Below, in pieces: positions 9,047 through 15,678 of a stretch of 30,816 bases of DNA. Below the pieces are notes generated by a model. That model was not told where the DNA came from. It did no database searches and saw only the letters and a program-made list of their open reading frames with translations. How positions within the stretch are numbered: position 1 is the first letter of the stretch; every line of letters starts with the position of its first letter. Source of the DNA: a virus; the IMG/VR virus record IMGVR_UViG_3300025630_000035, positions 1 to 30,816 of that record, one strand, 5' to 3'. Position numbers and translations under genes: made by a program.

Positions 9047-11472
9047 CAGACGGTCCTGAGACTTGTTGGGGTTTCCGCGAACTTGGCGCTCTTGACGCGC
9101 ACAGAAGCATACAACCCAAACTCGAAGGAGTCACTCTTGTAGCCGGTAGGTAGCCTGAACAGCGCACGGCTACTGAGCGCCTGCTCGAACACAAGAGTGC
9201 CGTCGACCCACAGTTTAAGAGTCACACCGCCATCGGCATCCCACAGTGTGGCAGCGGTCTCCCACGTATCGGTGTAGCCCTCCCATACGGGAGAAGTAGC
9301 GGCGTAGTCCGCATCTACACGGCCCGCCCCGATATTAAGGGGGTTCTCCGTTTCAACAATCTTGGATACCCAGCTATACTGCTGATTAGGTTGTCCTAGC
9401 TGATCCCACTCATACACGTCTCCAGCGATGCCGGACGCGAAGAACAGCCCGTCGCTGCGATAATCGTACCACATGGCCGTTGGCAAGTCGTCCGTGGTCA
9501 GATCGACCAGTACGCCGCCCGTCTGCAGTCGCTCGAACGTGAAGCCCGCCGTGCTGTGCCAAGCGAGGTATTCGTCCCTGTAGGCCGCAGCGAATATGGT
9601 CGATGGGTCCAGCAACGTGTTCCATGTGTCCGTGTCGTGCAGCGCATCAGTGATTAGCTGGGGTCCAGCCACCGTGGAGTACGCAGCGAGCCCACCATGC
9701 GTGGAGTACACCACGCCGTAACCCATGTTGGTGATGCTACGCTTGCTGATGCAGGGGAACCGGGCATCTACGCGTATGACACTGAGCACAGCCGGGTCCG
9801 TGCCAGCCACGATGTACGGGTAGCTCTCCGTCATCACCAGCAGCTGCCCGGAGAACACGGCCAACCCCACTATGTCGTAGGGTATGGTTTGGACGTAGGA
9901 CCTAGGCCACGCATGGTACTCCCGGGGCTCCGAGAAGAACAGCTGGTTGCCTACAAACCCTACCAAGGTGTCGTTGTTATACGTCACCAGTCCGGACAGC
10001 GTTGGCGGGGGGGCCTCGAACTCGTCTGTGTCCAGTATATTGAGGAGGCTGGTGACTGCGAAGTCGTCCGTGAAATCGAACGACGATTCACCCCAGTACC
10101 TAGCTGTGGTCGTACCCGGGTTTTCCGACACGTCCTGAAACAGGCTACCAGTAACTGTAGCGACAGCGGAGTCCGCGTCCGTCTGAGCGTATGTGAACGT
10201 GTAATCGTCCACGATGGACGCGGGGGTAGCGTCAGCAATGTCGAACGACGCATCCGAGCAACCACCGATCTTGAACACGCTGGTCAAAGACAGGTTGTGT
10301 GGCTCCGTCGTAGTCATGGTCACAACGTTGCTGGCTCGTGCGGCCGTGGCCAACGCCACGGGGAACCACAGTGTAGCCAAACGGAGGAAAGCCGTATCCG
10401 AGGTAGTCGACAACGTCCGGTACAGCCGGATGCCCCGCACGAAATTCTTGCCCGTAGGCCCAGTAGTAGGCAGGTTGGATACGGTCACCACCTGCCCCTC
10501 GCGGATGAACAGGGGCTCAGAGGGCTCAGAGCCAATAGATTCTTCGTTCCACGGGGTGAACCATGTGTACAGGTACGTTCTGGCTTGCGTCTCCCCCGAC
10601 AGGTCAACGCGCCCGTCGGAGCTGGTCGTAGTGGATGCCTGAAACCCCGGACTGAAGTACGAGAACGACGTATCCGACAAGGACGTGATCTCGATCGACG
10701 TAGCGTTGAGGTTGGTTATATCCCACTCGACGTTGCCGCTCGTCGTCGCGGACGTGCTCGACTCCACCTCGAAGTTGTTGGCATCGACTACGGTCGTGAC
10801 CGTGAACAGTGTGCTGACGCTCGACCCACTGGTGAACCGCAGGAACACCTGAGAAGACGTTGACAGGCCGTGAGCTGTTATGGTCACGGTTATCGTGGTG
10901 CCCGACTGGCTGTAGGTGCCAGCCACGTTGGTGAACCCGCTCACGTTGACGAACGCCCCGTTCTTCAGCCCGTGGTCCGTCGATGTGACGATGGTGACCA
11001 CGCCTGACGAGTCTCTGGCATAGGAGCTGGTGGTCTTGGTCGTGAACGCCGCCGCCGACGTAGTAGGGATCGTATCTGGCAGGGGCAGCCCCAACGTGAA
11101 ATAATCGACGGGGAACGGCTGCGATCCGGTCGTGGCAAGGGTGTAGTTGGACACCCGGGGCTCGCCGTCACCCGTATAATAGAACCGCTGTTCATCGGAG
11201 TCGTCTTCGCCGGCAGGCGTGGCTACGTCCACGTCGGTGTCCCACGCGAGAAACACTCTGGCGTCTGTGTCGGGGTCGTACAGGCCGTACAGGGTCTTAA
11301 CCTCCGAGCCGGTTAGCCCGTGGTTATCCACCACAACGGGAGCCGGATATGGGATAAGGTCCCCGGAGAACAGCTTGACGTTTGTTGCCGTCTGCGCGTT
11401 CATGGACGGCAATTGCTCGGGTGCCACCCTTGGTGCGATACCTTGGAATTTTTCCAGCTTAAGTCCGGGCAC
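9046..11472 (-). CDS. Tail nozzle protein (T7 gp12 / tubular B-like beta-propeller)
   Basis: This 808-aa product begins MPGLKLEKFQGIAPRVAPEQ and continues with text typical of short-tail nozzle proteins, in which a chain of beta strands forms a propeller platform. The central core includes NNDTLVGFVGNQLFFSEP, HAWPRSY, then ALVxG-type repeats (FSGQLLVMTESYPYIVAG), CISKRSI and GGLAAYS, the hallmark order of this family. Residues about 150-290 hold an inserted Thr/Ser-rich beta region. The length matches T7 gp12 (about 794 aa). It would form the distal tail channel beneath the adaptor ring. It is separated from the upstream pyrophosphohydrolase gene by three bases and coupled to the next gene by TGATG. 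A P22 gp10-like role is the alternative. Confidence 0.85.
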   Translation of the reverse strand: MPGLKLEKFQGIAPRVAPEQLPSMNAQTATNVKLFSGDLIPYPAPVVVDNHGLTGSEVKTLYGLYDPDTDARVFLAWDTDVDVATPAGEDDSDEQRFYYTGDGEPRVSNYTLATTGSQPFPVDYFTLGLPLPDTIPTTSAAAFTTKTTSSYARDSSGVVTIVTSTDHGLKNGAFVNVSGFTNVAGTYSQSGTTITVTITAHGLSTSSQVFLRFTSGSSVSTLFTVTTVVDANNFEVESSTSATTSGNVEWDITNLNATSIEITSLSDTSFSYFSPGFQASTTTSSDGRVDLSGETQARTYLYTWFTPWNEESIGSEPSEPLFIREGQVVTVSNLPTTGPTGKNFVRGIRLYRTLSTTSDTAFLRLATLWFPVALATAARASNVVTMTTTEPHNLSLTSVFKIGGCSDASFDIADATPASIVDDYTFTYAQTDADSAVATVTGSLFQDVSENPGTTTARYWGESSFDFTDDFAVTSLLNILDTDEFEAPPPTLSGLVTYNNDTLVGFVGNQLFFSEPREYHAWPRSYVQTIPYDIVGLAVFSGQLLVMTESYPYIVAGTDPAVLSVIRVDARFPCISKRSITNMGYGVVYSTHGGLAAYSTVAGPQLITDALHDTDTWNTLLDPSTIFAAAYRDEYLAWHSTAGFTFERLQTGGVLVDLTTDDLPTAMWYDYRSDGLFFASGIAGDVYEWDQLGQPNQQYSWVSKIVETENPLNIGAGRVDADYAATSPVWEGYTDTWETAATLWDADGGVTLKLWVDGTLVFEQALSSRALFRLPTGYKSDSFEFGLYASVRVKSAKFAETPTSLRTV

Positions 11473-11475
11473 GGT

Positions 11476-11835
11476 TTACTCTCCGGTCAGCCTAGCAGGG
11501 CGGTCATCGTTCAATGACCCTGCGGCTTGTGCGTCAAGGATTATGGCCATGCACGCCATGACGTGCGCTTGGTGCGGCTCACCACTCTCGGGGTCGCTGT
11601 CTTCCCCCTCCCACATAGCCATCAAATGCCGCATGGCAGCATCGTAGTAGACGGACATCGTGACCCGGTCGTCGCGCCAGTTATACGGGCCGTACTTGTC
11701 CGCACCACCACGCATCACCCGGCCCAGAGGTCTCAGAGCAGTCGTGGGCACCAGATGCATCGGGTCCTTCCTGACACCGAAAGCAGTCTTGGGGTTCCCA
11801 TCGGGCAGCCGCCCACCGTGCCCTACCTGCTCCAT
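11476..11835 (-). CDS. DUF5664 / MazZ-like dATP/dGTP pyrophosphohydrolase domain protein
   Basis: This 119-aa protein shows the all-alpha NTP-pyrophosphohydrolase layout of the 'dATP/dGTP diphosphohydrolase, N-terminal' (DUF5664) family. KYGPYNWR lies at 47-54, YYDAAMRHL at 63-71, the acidic WEGEDSDPESG at 75-85, and His88 and His91 precede a helix. The Glu/Asp cluster and histidines are the expected metal and substrate ligands. Members hydrolyse dNTPs to dNMPs; in Z-genome phages MazZ supplies dGMP for 2-aminoadenine synthesis. No purZ-like gene is seen here, so nucleotide-pool adjustment is the safer reading. A GGAGGT site precedes the ATG. The location between holin and nozzle genes is unusual for a nucleotide enzyme. 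Confidence 0.82.
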   Translation of the reverse strand: MEQVGHGGRLPDGNPKTAFGVRKDPMHLVPTTALRPLGRVMRGGADKYGPYNWRDDRVTMSVYYDAAMRHLMAMWEGEDSDPESGEPHQAHVMACMAIILDAQAAGSLNDDRPARLTGE

Positions 11836-11838
11836 GTG

Positions 11839-12273
11839 TTACCTCCGCATTATCTTGTCGCGCATCCCCTGCATGGTCCGCTTGTCCATGGTGCGCGCCA
11901 CACCATACCCTAGATAACCAGCGCCGAACAGGGCCCAAAGCGCATCGGGTATAGCCATGAGCATGGACTGGATGCCGATCGCCGCCGACTGTACGTGGTC
12001 GGGCCACCAGACGCTCAGGATGCCGCCGACGAAACACAGGATGATGACGGCATACATCACATACAGGAAGGTCGGGCGGGCACGGCTGGTCCACGGGTCG
12101 CTGCTCTGGGCTTCTGCCATGATAGCGCCCATGGAGATCTTGGCCTCTTCCAGTCGCCCGGTCTGCTCCGCCTGCATGATCTTGACGCGGGCAGCAGCCT
12201 TTTCCTCATCGGTCTCGAAGAGGTTGTCGATGACCGTGTCAGCCAGTTTGGCCAAAGGGGACAGGAAGTCCAT
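11839..12273 (-). CDS. Holin, GTA-type three-transmembrane family
   Basis: The 144-aa product starting at the ATG at 12273 matches the outline of the 'Holin of 3TMs, for gene-transfer release' family. A charged, helical N-terminal region (residues 1-60) precedes DPWTSRARPTFLYVMY, and a first strong membrane helix follows at about 68-90. Two further hydrophobic segments cover about 93-127. The C terminus is basic (RTMDKRTMQGMRDKIMRR). Such proteins permeabilise the inner membrane and let the endolysin out. The endolysin gene lies one base upstream, giving an endolysin-holin pair. A longer upstream frame to 12426 exists, but it would overlap the endolysin deeply and adds only Arg/Ser-rich residues, so it is rejected. 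Confidence 0.87.
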   Translation of the reverse strand: MDFLSPLAKLADTVIDNLFETDEEKAAARVKIMQAEQTGRLEEAKISMGAIMAEAQSSDPWTSRARPTFLYVMYAVIILCFVGGILSVWWPDHVQSAAIGIQSMLMAIPDALWALFGAGYLGYGVARTMDKRTMQGMRDKIMRR

Positions 12274-12274
12274 G

Positions 12275-12649
12275 TCAGTAATCCCAGATTGTGGGGCGGG
12301 GTATCCCGCTGCCGAACAACGTGTCCAGATGGATGAACCGCTTGCTGCCCTTCTGGTTGATACCGATTCCGGTGAACTTGCCATCCAGTGCGTTGAGCAG
12401 GGCCCACGCCTTTTCGCCCTGTACACCTATGTCAGCCGCCTTGCCAGAAGCGTGCGTCTGGGTAAACCCCCGGGCGGTGTTGTACTCTTCGCAGCGATAG
12501 CCGCTCGTGATCGGGAAGGGGAAGTCGAGATTTGTGCGCAGGTGCTGGAGCCTGAACATGAAATGGTCGTCCATGTCGGCCCGGCCACATCCGCATCTGC
12601 ACTCGAACTCGGCGCGGGAGAAATTGGGGTAGGCAGCCCAGTCGGTCAT
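12275..12649 (-). CDS. Endolysin, peptidase M15 (D-Ala-D-Ala carboxypeptidase-like)
   Basis: The 124-aa product has the complete zinc site of the M15A family: His66 and Asp73 in HASGKAAD, and His107 in RFIHLD. It also has the family's N-terminal FSRAEFxCxCGCG segment (about residues 10-22) and the SGYRCEEYN segment (49-57). Such enzymes cut the peptide side chains of peptidoglycan. The length is normal for a single-domain phage endolysin. There is no signal peptide, so export depends on the adjacent holin. The ATG overlaps the stop of the upstream membrane protein gene (ATGA), which favours this start over a longer frame reaching 12889. Confidence 0.9.
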   Translation of the reverse strand: MTDWAAYPNFSRAEFECRCGCGRADMDDHFMFRLQHLRTNLDFPFPITSGYRCEEYNTARGFTQTHASGKAADIGVQGEKAWALLNALDGKFTGIGINQKGSKRFIHLDTLFGSGIPRPTIWDY

Positions 12650-13095
12650 AGCGTCAGCCCCGCCAGTGCGCCGAGCACATACAGGGCGACAACCGTCCCG
12701 ATCATTATCGGCCAGTAAAAGGTTGGCTCCAGCGTGCCGATCACCCGGCGCGTCATCAGCCTCGCATACGGCTCGATGTGGATCATGTAGCCCGCGACAA
12801 TTCCGGCAACCGCGAAGATCAGCCAGTCGGCCCAGCTCACGAAACGTTCCGCGATACCCGGCTCGTCGATGGACAGGAACAGCCGCCATAGAAACCAGAA
12901 GCCCCTATGAATGGCGAGGGAACCCGACACCAGCATGATGCCGAAAGCCATGCGCCCTGCCCGGTCGCCCGGTGGCGCGTTCAGCCAGAACCGGCCATAG
13001 ATAACGCAGACCAGCAAGCCGCCGATCAGGGTGACGAAGTTCTGCCCCATGACGGCCGCGTGACCAGTGAAAAGGTGTGCTAGTAAATCAATCAT
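12646..13095 (-). CDS. Four-helix membrane protein of the lysis region, 149 aa
   Basis: Predicted membrane helices lie at about residues 15-37, 49-73, 86-106 and 124-147 (the last being MIGTVVALYVLGALAGLTL), joined by short loops. I chose the ATG at 13095 because the longer version needs a TTG start; the ATG start overlaps the upstream stop by eight bases (ATGATTGA). The stop overlaps the endolysin ATG. It may be a second holin, an antiholin or a membrane anchor of the lysis complex. The sequence alone cannot decide. Confidence 0.75.
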   Translation of the reverse strand: MIDLLAHLFTGHAAVMGQNFVTLIGGLLVCVIYGRFWLNAPPGDRAGRMAFGIMLVSGSLAIHRGFWFLWRLFLSIDEPGIAERFVSWADWLIFAVAGIVAGYMIHIEPYARLMTRRVIGTLEPTFYWPIMIGTVVALYVLGALAGLTL

Positions 13096-13273
13096 CTCTG
13101 CGCCGCCCCAGTTTTCCAAGTGTCTTGCGGATTTCCTCGTCGGCCTTCGTGAACCGCTCCAGTTCCTTCCGCATGGCCCGGCTTTCCTCGGCGCTTTCCT
13201 CGGTATGACCCACGCACTCGTCCAGCAGGCTCAGAGTCCGCTTGTATTTCCGATTGCCGCCAAGCCAGTTCAT
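13088..13273 (-). CDS. Small charged helical protein of the lysis region, 61 aa
   Basis: The product is highly charged and almost entirely helical from residue 17 on (EESAEESRAMRKELERF...EEIRKTLGKLG), with heptad-like spacing. It has no membrane segment and no motif I recognise. The ATG overlaps the upstream stop (ATGA) and its stop overlaps the next ATG by eight bases, so it is translated as part of the lysis cassette. Its function is unknown. Confidence 0.68.
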   Translation of the reverse strand: MNWLGGNRKYKRTLSLLDECVGHTEESAEESRAMRKELERFTKADEEIRKTLGKLGRRRDD

Positions 13274-13515
13274 GCCCCCTGCCCCCGCGCGACTTGCTGC
13301 AGCATCAGGTCCGTCCGTTCTTTGAAGGTTTCCCGCATCGCGCGGAGGGTCGCCGTGTTCTCCGAAGTCGTCTGGGTCTGGGCCAGTGCCATTTCATAGA
13401 GCCGGTCTGTCAGCTTCTCGACGCGGCGGTTGCGGTCCCATGCGAAGGCCAGCGCTGCCGCCGTCACCAGCCCCGGCAGACCGTACTCGGCCAAGAACGG
13501 AATCAGTTCAATCAT
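13270..13515 (-). CDS. One-helix membrane protein with coiled coil (inner-membrane spanin candidate), 81 aa
   Basis: The ATG at 13515 lies within an eight-base overlap with the upstream gene, which favours it over a longer frame. Residues 4-25 form an N-terminal membrane helix (FLAEYGLPGLVTAAALAFAW), followed by a basic stop-transfer (DRNRR) and about 50 residues of predicted coiled coil. This is the topology of an i-spanin, although i-spanins are usually longer (100-170 aa). A small lipoprotein is encoded two genes upstream. A holin-regulator or generic membrane anchor role is the alternative. Confidence 0.72.
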   Translation of the reverse strand: MIELIPFLAEYGLPGLVTAAALAFAWDRNRRVEKLTDRLYEMALAQTQTTSENTATLRAMRETFKERTDLMLQQVARGQGA

Positions 13516-13903
13516 TCCAGAGCCTCCAGACGCCCGGCTGATCCAGCCGCATGAAGCGGTCGAAGCGGTATCCGGTGTTATTGATTTGGCGCGGGCCATC
13601 CTCTTGGTAGGCGTCACCACAGGTCATCAGGCCCAGCTCATCGACCATCACCAGACAGACAGCGTGGTCGTAGCCGTCCGAGCCCTGCGTGTGGCAGAGC
13701 ACGAAGCCAATATCCTCCCGGTCGACCCCGGCGCTCAAAAGCCCGTCCATGGCCCTGTCGGCCCACTCCTCACAGTCACCGACCGCCTTGCCGTCCTGCC
13801 ACGTCACAGCGCCCCACACGTCCCGCCCGTCAGGGTCCGGAGCGTAGATCGCACCGTCCCATACCGAACGATGGACACGCTGGACGATGGCCACGTCAGT
13901 CAT
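13508..13903 (-). CDS. BTLCP-like (transglutaminase-fold) cysteine peptidase, 131 aa
   Basis: The product has the order and spacing of a papain/transglutaminase-like triad: Cys44 in VGDCEEWA at a helix start, His80 in YDHAVCLVM, and Asp97 in CGDAY. The pattern GDCE(D/E)W.....LL..G is typical of the bacterial transglutaminase-like cysteine proteinases (BTLCP). There is no signal peptide. Both ends overlap neighbours (ATGA upstream, eight bases downstream), so it belongs to the lysis cassette. It may trim envelope peptides or process a phage protein; substrate unknown. A non-catalytic role is possible, but the intact triad argues for activity. Confidence 0.72.
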   Translation of the reverse strand: MTDVAIVQRVHRSVWDGAIYAPDPDGRDVWGAVTWQDGKAVGDCEEWADRAMDGLLSAGVDREDIGFVLCHTQGSDGYDHAVCLVMVDELGLMTCGDAYQEDGPRQINNTGYRFDRFMRLDQPGVWRLWND

Positions 13904-14061
13904 CCCGGCCTCGGGTTGCTGCAGTGGTCAGGGTGCCAGCGAGCCGGGTCAGCGCAGCGCGCCAGCGCCGCAGCAGGCGGCACGATGACCGGGCCTGATG
14001 GCCATTCCGTAACCGGGCCATGACACGCCGCCAAGACCAGCAGGAGCGGAAGCAGGCGCAT
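13900..14061 (-). CDS. Small proline-rich lipoprotein (outer-membrane spanin candidate), 53 aa
   Basis: I translated this short frame by hand. It reads from ATG at 14061 (overlapping the upstream stop as TGATG) to TGA at 13900-13902 (overlapping the next ATG as ATGA), so it fills the only gap in the cassette. Residues 1-12 are MRLLPLLLVLAA, followed by Cys13, a perfect signal peptidase II lipobox (LAAC). The mature part of about 41 residues is rich in Pro (VIVPPAAA, NPRPG) and has two further Cys residues. Size, lipobox and proline content match Rz1-type o-spanins, which bridge to an inner-membrane partner to fuse the membranes at lysis. The spanin role is inferred; the lipoprotein call is strong. 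Confidence 0.75.
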   Translation of the reverse strand: MRLLPLLLVLAACHGPVTEWPSGPVIVPPAAALARCADPARWHPDHCSNPRPG

Positions 14062-14264
14062 CACGTGCCGTGGCGGGATGCGTAGCTTTCGGCGGCGCGC
14101 GACATCACAAACTGCACGTATGCCGCGTCGGTCGCCTGATAGTCCGCGTGGTCTTCAACGCTCTGCCCTGCGGACAGGACCAGTGACGCGTTATGCGCCG
14201 TGCGGTCGGCGGTGATTCCCGCGAGTGCGGATGCGTCGGTGATGGTGACGGTGAACTGTGTCAT
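14061..14264 (-). CDS. Small hypothetical protein, 67 aa
   Basis: The product begins with a beta-like segment (MTQFTVTITDASALAGI), followed by a helical part ending DAAYVQFVMSRAAESYASRH. The Thr/Val-rich start resembles small phage proteins with an 'F.VT.SDA..LAGIT.AR' pattern found near fibre genes. I know no function. The stop overlaps the lipoprotein start, and the ATG at 14264 is six bases from the upstream gene. It marks the transition from structural to lysis genes. Confidence 0.7.
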   Translation of the reverse strand: MTQFTVTITDASALAGITADRTAHNASLVLSAGQSVEDHADYQATDAAYVQFVMSRAAESYASRHGT

Positions 14265-14269
14265 GGGTG

Positions 14270-14452
14270 TTACTCCTGTTCCTGCGCCGCAACCAGCGCG
14301 TCGGTGATTTCCTTGACGGACTGGAGACGGCGGACCGCCTCCGCAATGTCCTCGACGGGGGTCTGGGACTGCGCCAGCGCGTTGCCATAGGCCCGCGTGG
14401 CGATTTCCAGATGGGACGCGAGCGCGCCCTGCTGTTCTTCGGTTAGGTCCAT
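14270..14452 (-). CDS. Small helical hypothetical protein, 60 aa
   Basis: I chose ATG at 14452, which overlaps the upstream stop by one base (TGATG), over a GTG one codon earlier. The product (MDLTEEQQGALASHLEIA onward) is predicted to be two amphipathic helices and ends in acidic residues (AAQEQE). No motif or membrane segment is visible and the function is unknown. It may be a chaperone or accessory protein for the fibre-like protein encoded just upstream. Confidence 0.68.
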   Translation of the reverse strand: MDLTEEQQGALASHLEIATRAYGNALAQSQTPVEDIAEAVRRLQSVKEITDALVAAQEQE

Positions 14453-15132
14453 CACGACACCACCGCGATCTTGCGGCTGGTCCCGCCTGCGTCCTTGATG
14501 GTGATGTATCCGGTGACAGACTCCCCTCCGAGCGTAGTGTGTGCGCCGAACTTGACGACGCCGGTCCCGGCTGGTGTCAAGGCGAGGTCGATATTGGCCG
14601 CCCCCGTTCCCGCGCTCTCCACCGTGATGGCGTCACGGGTGATGGCAAGACGCTCGTAGTTGCTGGAATTCGTGTAGGTGCCGTAGACGCGATACGTCTG
14701 TGCCGTGGTCGAGTTGCGCAGGGCAAGGGTGGCCGCAGCATCCCGATACAAGAACACATCCCCGCCCCCGTTGACGTTCGCATTGCCCCACTGAAGCGGG
14801 AGCGTACTTTTCAGCATCATGCCTTGATTAAACTTGAATGATGCGACTCCGGTGCCGTTGGACACCATCGAGACAAGCGTATTGTTCACCAAGGACATGC
14901 CGGTTTCAAAACCCGCAGCCTTGAATGAAGGGGCCGAGAACGAGGCGGACTGAGGAACCTCCACGTCACCGCGCTTGTTGACGTTGAACATGGAAGAACC
15001 GCCGACCTGAAGGTCAAGCAGGAGTGATGCCGCGTTGGACGCCGTGTCCGTCACGTCGAGGCCGATGGCGGTGAACGTGGTTCCTGCGTCGTTCCACGTC
15101 TTGGCCATGGCCGAGATATTGACTGTTGCCAT
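14452..15132 (-). CDS. Fibre- or appendage-like structural protein, 226 aa
   Basis: The product is dominated by short beta strands with Asn, Gly, Thr and Ser turns. It contains NIDLALTPAGTGVVKFG, a version of the 'l.l.P.GtG.v.fg' repeat common in phage tail-fibre and virion appendage proteins, and segments such as SLLLDLQVGGSSMFNVNKRG that precede it in those proteins. The C terminus (GYITIKDAGGTSRKIAVV) closes a small beta domain. A trimeric fibre role is likely by analogy. It is coupled to the 60-aa gene by TGATG. Confidence 0.75.
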   Translation of the reverse strand: MATVNISAMAKTWNDAGTTFTAIGLDVTDTASNAASLLLDLQVGGSSMFNVNKRGDVEVPQSASFSAPSFKAAGFETGMSLVNNTLVSMVSNGTGVASFKFNQGMMLKSTLPLQWGNANVNGGGDVFLYRDAAATLALRNSTTAQTYRVYGTYTNSSNYERLAITRDAITVESAGTGAANIDLALTPAGTGVVKFGAHTTLGGESVTGYITIKDAGGTSRKIAVVS

Positions 15133-15144
15133 TTGTCTGGCCCC

Positions 15145-15345
15145 TTATGTTGCGTCGTCGATGATGATGAACGCGCCCTCGTCAGCGGTCGCGTTGTCCA
15201 GTACGATGGCCTCGCCATCCACTGCTGGAGAGGTCGCGTTGTCGATGACGATGGCGTTGTCGGGGATGGAGGCTGCGCCCCCCAACGCACCAAAGGGCGA
15301 CTTAAACCCGAACGGCGACCTCGTCTCGAAGGGGTGCCGCCGCAT
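15145..15345 (-). CDS. Small protein with three IDNAT-type repeats, 66 aa
   Basis: After a basic N terminus with two SPFG motifs (residues 10-13 and 16-19), the product has three near repeats of eight residues: AIVIDNAT (31-38), AIVLDNAT (46-53) and FIIIDDAT (59-66). The last one ends the protein exactly. The start overlaps the upstream stop (TGATG). Such short hydrophobic-acidic beta repeats occur in tiny phage proteins near fibre genes, but I know of no function. It may be a virion decoration or a beta-solenoid fragment. Coding is supported by coupling to the upstream gene and the lack of overlap with other genes. Confidence 0.65.
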   Translation of the reverse strand: MRRHPFETRSPFGFKSPFGALGGAASIPDNAIVIDNATSPAVDGEAIVLDNATADEGAFIIIDDAT

Positions 15346-15656
15346 CAGGCATGGTCCACGTACACTGTAGCGCCTGAGCCGCCGTCCCGGCGGTCCAGAG
15401 CCCGGGCCCAGAGCCGCACAACGCTGGACAGGTGGACGATGGCGGACAGCTCCACGTTGCGCTCACCGTACCCGTTCTCGTAGATGATGCCCTTCTCGGA
15501 CCCCGACGGCTCGGTGGTGTTGATAGTGGCGTGGACCTCCACAGACCCGCTCCGTACTTGGAACGTGATGGTGCTGCCCGCGCCAACGTCTCCGTTGGTA
15601 AGCTGCGTCCAGCCAGTCCCGGTAGCGACTTCCACGAGTGCCTGATCTCTTGCCAT
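15345..15656 (-). CDS. Small virion-type protein, 103 aa
   Basis: The product is predicted to be mostly beta: GWTQLTNGDVGAGSTITFQVRS..., then VEVHATINTT, then an RNVELSAIVHL...VRLWARAL segment, ending near GGSGATVYVDHA. This resembles small phage beta-sandwich proteins found among fibre genes. No catalytic motif is visible. It overlaps the next gene by one base. The structural role is inferred from neighbours. Confidence 0.7.
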   Translation of the reverse strand: MARDQALVEVATGTGWTQLTNGDVGAGSTITFQVRSGSVEVHATINTTEPSGSEKGIIYENGYGERNVELSAIVHLSSVVRLWARALDRRDGGSGATVYVDHA

Positions 15657-15678
15657 GTTGGCCTCCTATATACCCGTG

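Noticed and set aside
11476-11835. A complete Z-genome (2-aminoadenine) pathway
   Set aside because: Only the pyrophosphohydrolase-like gene is present; no purZ, datZ or dpoZ-like gene is seen in the window.
12274-12426. Upstream extension of the holin gene
   Set aside because: It would lie almost wholly inside the endolysin gene, and the added residues are unlike holin N termini; ATG 12273 fits the family.
13096-13119. TTG start for the four-helix membrane protein
   Set aside because: ATG 13095 with an eight-base overlap to the previous gene matches the coupling pattern of the cassette.
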